Below, in pieces: positions 1 through 5,108 of a DNA stretch of 6,538 bases. The notes under the pieces were generated by a model that saw nothing but the letters and a program-made list of their open reading frames with translations, made no database searches and was not told the DNA's origin. The translations under genes were made by a program, and so were the position numbers. The first letter of the stretch is position 1. Each line of letters opens with the position of its first letter. The DNA comes from an uncultured Methanobrevibacter sp. (GTDB lineage Archaea > Methanobacteriota > Methanobacteria > Methanobacteriales > Methanobacteriaceae): NCBI GenBank assembly GCA_946611495.1, contig CAMODR010000074.1:1-6538 (forward strand), written 5' to 3'.

Positions 1-210
1 AAAAAACCTACAAAACCATAAAAATACTTTTTTTAAATATTGAATTTTTATTTACTCCTAATAAACCCTAAAGAGATTGAAATAAATATTTTAAAAATTA
101 AATTAACCTTATTAACAAATAATATATTTAAGTAATTACATATATGTTAAAGGAACTAAAATATTCATATCAATGATATTAATATTTGAACAATATTTTG
201 GGGTGAAAAT
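1..210 (+). promoter_or_regulatory. Upstream/leader region of the secreted wall protein gene
   Basis: No gene is visible here. Short T-tracts near 29-35 and 46-52 may be the tail of an upstream gene's terminator, but that gene lies outside the window. A TATA-box-like TATATTTA at 123-130 is followed by the expected room for a transcription start around 150. The leader would then be about 60 bases. Within it, ATATCA-A-TGATAT (167-179) is a 13-base palindrome nested inside AAAATATT (158-165) / AATATTTT (192-199). The ribosome binding site GGTGA (202-206) sits four bases before the ATG. The promoter call rests only on base pattern and is tentative in such AT-rich DNA. Confidence 0.35.
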
Positions 211-1365
211 ATGAAGATGAAAAAGAAATGCCTATGCATTCTAATCATTTTGTTTGTTAGCATGATTTCTATTTCAATAGTCAGTGCTGCAGATTCCTCT
301 GCAGGCGATAATAATATCAGTGCAGACAACCAGGACATTAACTTGGAAAAATCATCTGATAAGGATATCTTAAGCGCCAATGACCTTGAAGCTGAAAAAT
401 TAGAAAAAACTAATGAAAAATCAGCTAGCAATACAAATGAAACTAAAAAGCTGAGTAAATCCAATACGCTAAGCAATTCTGCTGCTAATGCAAGTCCAAC
501 AGTAAGTGCAAAAGCAAAGACTGGAAAAGTAGCAGATAAAAATGCCTTTAAAACCATTGGAAGAAACAGCAAAGATAAAGTAACTGTTAAAAAAATCCAA
601 AAAGCCTTAAAAAAGAACGGATATTACATTAGATATAAAGGACATTACTTAAAAGTAGACGGTTGGTATGGTCCTTGCACTGAAAGATCAGTAAAACAAT
701 TCCAAAAGGCTAAAGGATTAAAAGTTACTGGAAAAGTAGACTACAAAACTGCAGTAAAACTTAAAATTATCAATGACAAATATAATTGTAAAATTTTATT
801 AGACAATACTAAAACTTTTAAAGGAGAATATAACTCTGGAAAAGCTTTTAATATAAAAGTCATCAATAAAACTAATGGAAAAGCAATAAAACTCACAAAA
901 GTTCGTGTTGATGTATTTAAGAATGGAAAAATAGTCAAAAATGCAAAATATTACAATTATTATTATGTCGGAGAAGAATTTGGTGCAGACATTACACCGG
1001 ACCATTTAAAGGTGGGAAGCTATAAAATAAAAATAAGTTCTGCAGACAAAAAAGTAAAAGCAGAGCCTGTTACAAAAAACATAAAAATTGCAAAAACCTC
1101 CATTAAACTGCAAGCAAAAAAAGCTAGCATAAGCAGCAATGATACTATACAGTTAAAAGCTGTTTTGAAATTCAAGAATAATGAAAAAGTCAATGAAGGT
1201 AAAGTTAAGTTTACCATAGACGGCAAATCATATACTGCAAATGTTAAAAATGGAGTTGCAACTAAAAACATAAAAGTAAAGGATCTTAAGAGCAAACAAT
1301 ATCAAGTAAAATTCTTAGGAAACAAAAACATTTATGTTAAGTCTACTACTGGAATAATAGGATAA
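211..1365 (+). CDS. Secreted cell-wall-associated protein: peptidoglycan-binding domain plus Ig-like repeats
   Basis: A 384-residue protein, probably exported and held at the cell wall. Residues 1-26 form a clear Sec signal peptide: a lysine-rich start, a hydrophobic core, and VSA before the likely cleavage site. Residues 27-108 are a low-complexity Ser/Asn/Lys/Glu linker with N-glycosylation sequons (N35, N76, N93). Residues about 122-185 match the peptidoglycan-binding domain 1 fold (VKKIQKAL...GYY, DGWYG at 150-154, VKQFQ at 161-165, GLKVTGKV). Residues about 195-294 and 296-379 look like two beta-rich Ig-like domains, the second resembling those of Methanobrevibacter adhesin-like proteins. 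There is no catalytic domain and no C-terminal membrane anchor, so binding to the wall (pseudomurein in this group) is inferred to retain it. ATG 211 follows GGTGA by four bases. ATG 217 is an in-frame alternative that changes only two residues. The exact role, whether structural or adhesin-like, is unknown. Confidence 0.85.
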   Translation: MKMKKKCLCILIILFVSMISISIVSAADSSAGDNNISADNQDINLEKSSDKDILSANDLEAEKLEKTNEKSASNTNETKKLSKSNTLSNSAANASPTVSAKAKTGKVADKNAFKTIGRNSKDKVTVKKIQKALKKNGYYIRYKGHYLKVDGWYGPCTERSVKQFQKAKGLKVTGKVDYKTAVKLKIINDKYNCKILLDNTKTFKGEYNSGKAFNIKVINKTNGKAIKLTKVRVDVFKNGKIVKNAKYYNYYYVGEEFGADITPDHLKVGSYKIKISSADKKVKAEPVTKNIKIAKTSIKLQAKKASISSNDTIQLKAVLKFKNNEKVNEGKVKFTIDGKSYTANVKNGVATKNIKVKDLKSKQYQVKFLGNKNIYVKSTTGIIG

Positions 1366-1386
1366 ATATGTTTAAATCACAAATCC

Positions 1387-1527
1387 TTTTATTCTATCTT
1401 TTTTTAAAGTACACAAAAACAAACTTTTTCTTTTATTCTTTTAAATAATTTTTTTAACTATTTTTTCTATTTTTGATATCTTCTTTTTGTCTCCTTTCTT
1501 TTTTCTATTTTTGATATCTTCTTTTTT
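1387..1527 (+). terminator. T-rich termination region containing a 28-bp direct repeat
   Basis: Downstream of the wall protein stop codon the + strand becomes a series of T-tracts (for example 1399-1405, 1425-1429, 1449-1455 and the repeats below). No strong GC hairpin is present. This is the usual look of an archaeal gene end, where transcription stops at U-rich stretches. Inside it, 1461-1488 and 1499-1526 are identical over 28 bases (TTTTTTCTATTTTTGATATC followed by TTCTTTTT), spaced 38 bases apart. Confidence 0.6.
1461..1526 (+). repeat. 28-bp exact direct repeat, two copies (period 38)
   Basis: Copies at 1461-1488 and 1499-1526 are identical base for base. They are separated by a ten-base C/T/G-containing spacer at 1489-1498. 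Each copy contains GATATC between T-tracts. It probably arose by local duplication of a terminator segment and gives several consecutive U-tracts in the RNA. Confidence 0.85.
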
Positions 1528-1531
1528 AAAA

Positions 1532-1584
1532 TTATCTTAAAAAAGATAAAGTATATATTAAAGGTTATGAATATATATTCATAA
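1532..1584 (+). promoter_or_regulatory. Promoter of the DUF134 gene with two flanking inverted repeats (candidate operators)
   Basis: A TATA-box-like GTATATATTA lies at 1551-1560 with a purine-rich stretch just upstream that could serve as BRE. On one side is TTATCTT(1532-1538)-AAAA-AAGATAA(1543-1549), a perfect 7-bp inverted repeat covering the BRE position. On the other side is a perfect 20-bp palindrome, TTATGAATAT|ATATTCATAA, at 1565-1584. Archaeal transcription starts about 25 bases after the TATA centre, so the start would fall near 1580, inside the palindrome. A protein bound there would block initiation. Autoregulation by the encoded helix-turn-helix protein is inference. Confidence 0.5.
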
Positions 1585-1626
1585 TATTATTTATAGAAAT
1601 AATAAAAACAAAATAGGGGAGAATTA

Positions 1627-2271
1627 ATGGTTAGGCCAAAAATTGAAAGGAGAATAGTTAAAAAACCTGAAGAGTATTGCCTAATTCATGGAGATATCTC
1701 TCTTGAACAAGACCAAGAGACAATAAGAATGAATCTTGATGAATTTGAAGCAATAAGATTAGGTGATTACCATAACATAAAGCAAAAAGAAGCCGCTGAA
1801 CTTATGGGCATATCACAACCTACTTTCCACAGGATAATTAATTCTGCAAGAAAAAAGACTGCACAATCATTAATTGAAGGTAAGCAAATTGAAATAAACA
1901 ATGAAAATTTCAATGGTGAAAATAAAGTTTACCTTTGCAAATCTTGCGGATTTCAATGGAATAATCCAAAAAAGGAATATAAATTCTGTCCAGACTGCAA
2001 ATCTGAAAATATTGAAATAATTAACAATGACATAAACAAAAGCAATCCAAATAAAAAGAATCCATTAAAGGATTCAAGCTACAATTCTGGAGAAGAGGAA
2101 TTTCCTTTAAATAAACGAAAGTCCTATGGAGGACCTGGAAGTGGTAGAGGACCTTCAAAATCATGCAAATGTCCAAACTGTGGATATGAATCTCCTAAAA
2201 TAAGAGGATTCCCATGCAGAAATAAGATATGCCCAGAATGTGGAGTTCCATTATGCGGATCAAAAAAATAA
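1627..2271 (+). CDS. DUF134/UPF0251 family predicted DNA-binding protein with two zinc ribbons
   Basis: A 214-residue cytoplasmic protein. Residues 1-92 match the DUF134 (UPF0251) family of predicted helix-turn-helix proteins: RPK-x2-R-x-I near the start, NLDEFEAIRLGDY (36-48), then an HTH with AAELMGISQPTFHRIINSARKK at about 56-77. Two metal-binding ribbons follow. The first is C104-x2-C107 with C121-x2-C124. The second is C180/C182-x2-C185 with C197, C202-x2-C205 and C210. A low-complexity Asn/Lys linker (131-165) joins them, and a glycine-rich GGPGSGRGPSK (168-178) precedes the second ribbon. Many family members are not much longer than the HTH part, so the ribbons are an addition worth noting. 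ATG 1627 is preceded by GGGGAG (1616-1621). The gene stands alone, with spacers of 261 and 318 bases. A role as transcription regulator is inferred; the target and any ligand (metal, Fe-S or redox) are unknown. Confidence 0.85.
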   Translation: MVRPKIERRIVKKPEEYCLIHGDISLEQDQETIRMNLDEFEAIRLGDYHNIKQKEAAELMGISQPTFHRIINSARKKTAQSLIEGKQIEINNENFNGENKVYLCKSCGFQWNNPKKEYKFCPDCKSENIEIINNDINKSNPNKKNPLKDSSYNSGEEEFPLNKRKSYGGPGSGRGPSKSCKCPNCGYESPKIRGFPCRNKICPECGVPLCGSKK

Positions 2272-2589
2272 AAAATAAAAAATAAAAAATAAAAGTAATC
2301 TAATAGAATAAGAAAAGAAATGAAAAATAAAAAATAAAAGTAATTTAATAATACAAAACTGAAAAAAGTTATTATACATTAAAATAAATACAAAATTTAT
2401 ATTAATAATATTAACTATAAATATTAATGAATAAAATTATAATTTAATTTTATCTAAATTTTTAAAATATAATTTATAAAATTTATTTTTAAACAATTGA
2501 AATAATTATTTAAATTTAAATTATAATTAAAAATAAAATCGAAATTAAAATCATAATTACAACTATTATCAAAACTAAAAGGTGGACTT
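2272..2589 (+). other. 318-base AT-rich spacer upstream of atwA
   Basis: No gene is visible on either strand. The first part (2272-2350) is A-rich on the + strand and holds a 45-bp-period duplication (separate entry). Unlike the other gene ends here, no T-tract immediately follows the DUF134 stop codon. The remainder is nearly pure A/T. It contains short inverted repeats such as ATAAAATTA(2431-2439)/TAATTTTAT(2445-2453) and ATTTAAATTTAAAT (2508-2521), which are expected by chance at this composition. The atwA promoter must lie in about 2460-2560, but several TATA-like strings compete and none can be chosen. The spacer ends in the ribosome binding site GGTGG (2581-2585). Confidence 0.6.
2278..2350 (+). 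repeat. 28-bp direct repeat, two copies (period 45)
   Basis: Segments 2278-2305 and 2323-2350 match at 27 of 28 positions, differing only at 2300 (C) versus 2345 (T). Both read as A-runs broken by single T's, followed by AAAAGTAAT and TAATA. The GTAAT core makes this more than a simple A/T run. It is likely a local tandem duplication with divergent filler at 2306-2322. Confidence 0.75.
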
Positions 2590-4200
2590 ATGTCTTTCAT
2601 AACATTAAAAAATATTAATAAGTCATTTAACGGAGAACCAGTTCTCAAGGACATTAACTTAACTATAGAAGAAGGTTCTACTTTAGGTATTCTCGGTAGA
2701 AGTGGTAGTGGAAAATCTGTTTTAATTAACATGCTTAGAGGTACAAAAGAATATGCTCCAGATAGTGGAGAAGTAATCTTTGATATTGCAATATGTGAAA
2801 ATGAGAAATGCTTGCATGTTGAGCCTGCTTCCAAGGCAGGAGGCAAATGTCCTGAATGTGGAGCAGAACTTAAACAAAAGGAAGTTGAGTTCTGGACTGC
2901 AGGAAGATTAGAAAAAGCAGCAATCAGAAGAAGAATTTCCATTATGCTTCAAAGAAACTTTGCATTATACGATGAACAAACTGTAATTGACAACGTATTG
3001 AATGCAATGGGTGATGAAGGAAGATACGAAGAGGAAAATATTTATAATGCTATTGATTTATTAGAAATGGTCCAAATGAGCCACAGAGTGACCCATATTG
3101 CTCGTGACTTAAGTGGAGGAGAAAAGCAAAGGGTAGTACTTGCAAGACAGCTTGCTAAGAATCCTATGTTATTCCTTGCAGACGAACCAACTGGTACATT
3201 AGACCCTCAAACAGCTGAAAAATTACACCAAACCTTAATTGAAGGTGTAAAAGAAGAGGGAATCAGTATGGTAATCACTTCCCACTGGCCAGAAGTTATG
3301 AACCAATTGGCAGATGATGTAATTTGGCTAGACAATGGGGAAATCATTGAGCATGGCCACCCTGATGTTGTAGTGGAAAAATTCCTTGAAACCGTTCCAC
3401 AAGCTGAACATGTAGATAGAGTTGCACACGAAGAGCCTGAAATTAAAGTGGAAGACATTAAGAAACATTACTACTCAATTGAAAGAGGAGTGGTTAAGGC
3501 TGTAGACGGAGTTAGCTTAACCATTAACAATGGTGAAATCTATGGTATTGTAGGTCTTTCAGGTTCAGGTAAAACCACATTAACCAAAATGATGATGGGA
3601 TTGACTGAACCAAGTAGCGGAGAGCTCAACATCAAATTAGGTGACGAATGGATTGATATGAAAAAGGCAGGCCCATTAAACAGAGGCCGTGTAACTCCAT
3701 ACTTAGGCTTGCTTCACCAAGAATATTCCCTTTACCCACACAGAGATGTTTTAGGAAACTTAACTGATGCTATTAGCTTAAACCTCCCTGCAGAATTTGC
3801 TAAAATCAAGGCAGCACACATTCTTGAAACTGTAGGATTTGAGAAGGACAAAGCTATGAGCATGTTAACCAAATGGCCTGATGAATTAAGTGGAGGGGAA
3901 AGACACAGAGTAGCTCTTGCACAAGTATTGATTAAGGAACCTAATATCGTTGTTTTAGACGAACCTACAGGTACTATGGATCCTGTCACAAGAGTTATTG
4001 TAACCAATTCCATCCTAAAGGCTAGAGATGAACTTGACCAAACATTCGTAATTATTTCTCACGATATGGACTTCGTTTTAGATGTTTGTGACAAAGCAAG
4101 CTTAATGAGAGGAGGTAAACTCCTAAGTACTGGAACTCCAGAAGAAATAGTTGCAGAATTAACTGGTGAAGAAAAAGAAGATATGTTAAAAGATCATTAA
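2590..4200 (+). CDS. atwA: Methyl-coenzyme M reductase activation protein, component A2 (tandem ABC ATPase)
   Basis: A 536-residue soluble protein with two ABC ATPase domains and no membrane segments. In methanogens component A2 powers ATP-dependent reductive activation of Mcr, bringing F430 nickel to Ni(I) together with the A3a complex. Domain 1 has Walker A GRSGSGKS (36-43), Q121, signature LSGGE (174-178), Walker B LFLADEP (194-200) and H232. Domain 2 has Walker A GLSGSGKT (322-329), Q376/377, LSGGE (433-437), Walker B VVLDEP (454-459) and H491. Both sites look catalytically intact. Domain 1 carries an insertion between Walker A and the Q-loop with C69-x4-C74 and C87-x2-C90, a likely zinc or Fe-S site. 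Length and layout fit AtwA rather than an ABC transporter subunit. ATG 2590 follows GGTGG by four bases. It is flanked by long spacers and followed by strong T-tracts, so it is probably transcribed alone. Confidence 0.93.
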   Translation: MSFITLKNINKSFNGEPVLKDINLTIEEGSTLGILGRSGSGKSVLINMLRGTKEYAPDSGEVIFDIAICENEKCLHVEPASKAGGKCPECGAELKQKEVEFWTAGRLEKAAIRRRISIMLQRNFALYDEQTVIDNVLNAMGDEGRYEEENIYNAIDLLEMVQMSHRVTHIARDLSGGEKQRVVLARQLAKNPMLFLADEPTGTLDPQTAEKLHQTLIEGVKEEGISMVITSHWPEVMNQLADDVIWLDNGEIIEHGHPDVVVEKFLETVPQAEHVDRVAHEEPEIKVEDIKKHYYSIERGVVKAVDGVSLTINNGEIYGIVGLSGSGKTTLTKMMMGLTEPSSGELNIKLGDEWIDMKKAGPLNRGRVTPYLGLLHQEYSLYPHRDVLGNLTDAISLNLPAEFAKIKAAHILETVGFEKDKAMSMLTKWPDELSGGERHRVALAQVLIKEPNIVVLDEPTGTMDPVTRVIVTNSILKARDELDQTFVIISHDMDFVLDVCDKASLMRGGKLLSTGTPEEIVAELTGEEKEDMLKDH

Positions 4201-4360
4201 TCTTCTTTTACTTTTTTATTATCTCATTTTTTATTTTTTAACTATTATTTACTCTTTTTTAACTATTTTTAACTACTTTATAACCACTTTTTTAATTAAT
4301 TTATTTACTCTTTTTTAACTACTTCTTTTAATTAATTTATTTACTCTTTTTTAATATTTT
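4201..4360 (+). terminator. Extended T-rich termination region after atwA
   Basis: Starting directly after the TAA, about 160 bases are dominated by T-tracts of five to seven on the + strand (for example 4212-4217, 4228-4232, 4234-4239, 4255-4260, 4311-4316). There is no GC hairpin. This fits archaeal termination at U-rich stretches, including cleavage-assisted termination by aCPSF1/FttA as known in methanogens. The block is built partly from repeats (next entry). Its length suggests efficient insulation of a highly transcribed gene from its neighbour, which is inference. Confidence 0.65.
4245..4354 (+). repeat. Repeated T-rich element TTATTTACTCTTTTTTAA, three copies
   Basis: The 18-base element occurs at 4245-4262, 4301-4318 and 4337-4354. 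The first two copies also share ACTA after it. The second and third copies belong to a longer identical 29-base block (4290-4318 and 4326-4354, offset 36). Spacing is therefore 56 then 36 bases. Each copy ends in a six-T tract, so the duplication multiplies the termination signal. Confidence 0.8.
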
Positions 4361-4580
4361 AAACAAACCTACTATTTTTACCCCTTTAAAAAAATGTTTG
4401 AAATGAATAAAATTAATAAGGTTTATAAACATAAAAAAATAAAACTTATTATGTTATTAAAGTTTATATTAAATCTAATTAAATTTTAAAAAAATAATTT
4501 GATTATGATTCATAACTTATTTAATCAAAAATTAACTAAAAAATATTTATTAGATAAATTAAGAGTAATGGAGATATAAA
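4361..4580 (+). promoter_or_regulatory. Promoter/leader region of the marker-9 gene with nested inverted repeats
   Basis: No gene is visible. A plausible TATA box is TTTATATTA at 4463-4471, placing transcription start near 4492. A second TATA-like ATATTTAT (4543-4550) is too close to the ATG to leave room for the ribosome binding site. Just past the expected start lies TTTGATTA (4498-4505) / TAATCAAA (4522-4529), an 8-bp inverted repeat. It overlaps the odd palindrome TTATGA-T-TCATAA (4503-4515). Further upstream, AATAAGGTTTAT (4415-4426) pairs with ATAAAACTTATT (4439-4450) with one mismatch. The ribosome binding site GGAG is at 4570-4573. Confidence 0.4.
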
Positions 4581-5063
4581 ATGGCATGGGAAAATGCACC
4601 GTCACATATATGCAGAGGAGGAGATGTAAGAGGTCTTGCATTTTGTTGTCCTCCAGTAAAGCCTTGCCCTATAATGAATGCATTAAGAGAAGTAGGCTTA
4701 ACCCCTCAAGAATTTTTAGAAATTAAGCAAAAATTTGCAAAGGAAACCAGACTTGGAGAAGGACCAGCAACCTGTTTCGGTTCACTTGTATGGTGTTGTA
4801 AAACCTCAAAACCTTGTCCGTTAAGAGATATGACCTTAAACCAAATAGGAATGACCGAAGATGAATACATGAACCTTAAAAAACAACTTTCCGAAGAAAT
4901 ATTAAAAGCAGGAAATGTTCAAGGTTCTAACGATGATGCTGCAATGGCACTTGCTGAAACATTCAATATAAGTGTAGATGAAGCTAAAAAAACTCTTGAA
5001 GACTGTGACAATGATTTAAGAATGGCAGTCAAACTACTCAAACTAAAAGAATTAGAACAATAA
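4581..5063 (+). CDS. Methanogenesis marker 9 type cysteine-rich protein with duplicated C...CC...C module and UBA-like C-terminus
   Basis: A 160-residue soluble protein resembling the methanogenesis marker 9 domain, a methanogen-restricted family of unknown function. I recognise it from the pattern of cysteines; no search was run. Two tandem modules are visible. The first has C11, C22-C23 and C29-P-I (KPCP) followed by a helix with [11 protein letters not shown]. The second has C65, C72-C73 and C79-P-L (KPCP) followed by [11 protein letters not shown]. Four cysteines per module suggest an Fe-S cluster or zinc site each. Residues 117-157 ([20 protein letters not shown]...[12 protein letters not shown]) resemble the UBA-like domain found at the end of archaeal NAC. 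The gene is preceded by GGAG with seven-base spacing. It lies 45 bases ahead of the precorrin-2 dehydrogenase gene, suggesting a shared transcript and a link to F430/siroheme metabolism (inference). Confidence 0.78.
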   Translation: MAWENAPSHICRGGDVRGLAFCCPPVKPCPIMNALREVGLTPQEFLEIKQKFAKETRLGEGPATCFGSLVWCCKTSKPCPLRDMTLNQIGMTEDEYMNLKKQLSEEILKAGNVQGSNDDAAMALAETFNISVDEAKKTLEDCDNDLRMAVKLLKLKELEQ

Positions 5064-5072
5064 TTCTAATTC
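5049..5072 (+). promoter_or_regulatory. 9-bp perfect hairpin enclosing the stop codon of the marker-9 gene
   Basis: GAATTAGAA (5049-5057) and TTCTAATTC (5064-5072) are perfect inverse complements around a six-base loop, CAATAA, that contains the TAA stop (5061-5063). It lies 36 bases before the next gene's ATG. It could be an mRNA processing or stability element, or could influence translation of the downstream gene. A stem this long is unlikely, though not impossible, by chance in AT-rich DNA. Confidence 0.5.
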
Positions 5073-5108
5073 CATAATATTATTTATTTTTACAAAAAAG
5101 GCGATCAT

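Noticed and set aside
165..572. Minus-strand frame rich in Leu/Phe/Ala that looks like a membrane protein
   Set aside because: The hydrophobic look is the complement of the Lys/Glu/Asn/Ser-rich linker of the wall protein on the + strand. It is not an independent gene.
2431..2521. A/T-only inverted repeats (2431-2453 and 2508-2521) as operators of atwA
   Set aside because: In a stretch with almost no G or C, dyads of this length are expected by chance. Nothing ties them to a promoter position.
2454..2942. Minus-strand open frame of 162 codons over the atwA start
   Set aside because: It lies opposite the well-supported Walker A region of atwA, and its C-terminal part is low-complexity Asn/Phe from AT-rich spacer. 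It has no recognisable domain.
3207..4013. Minus-strand frames of 83 and 93 codons inside atwA (3207-3458 and 3732-4013)
   Set aside because: Both are antisense to conserved ABC ATPase sequence and have no motif or ribosome binding site support.
2590..4200. ABC transporter ATPase (for example a peptide or phosphonate importer pair)
   Set aside because: There are no permease or binding-protein genes next to it. Two ATPase domains in one soluble chain with the cysteine insertion fit AtwA.
4361..4580. Riboswitch (for example cobalamin or other cofactor type) ahead of the tetrapyrrole-linked genes
   Set aside because: The region is nearly all A/T with only simple short stems. No conserved riboswitch core such as a B12 box is visible.
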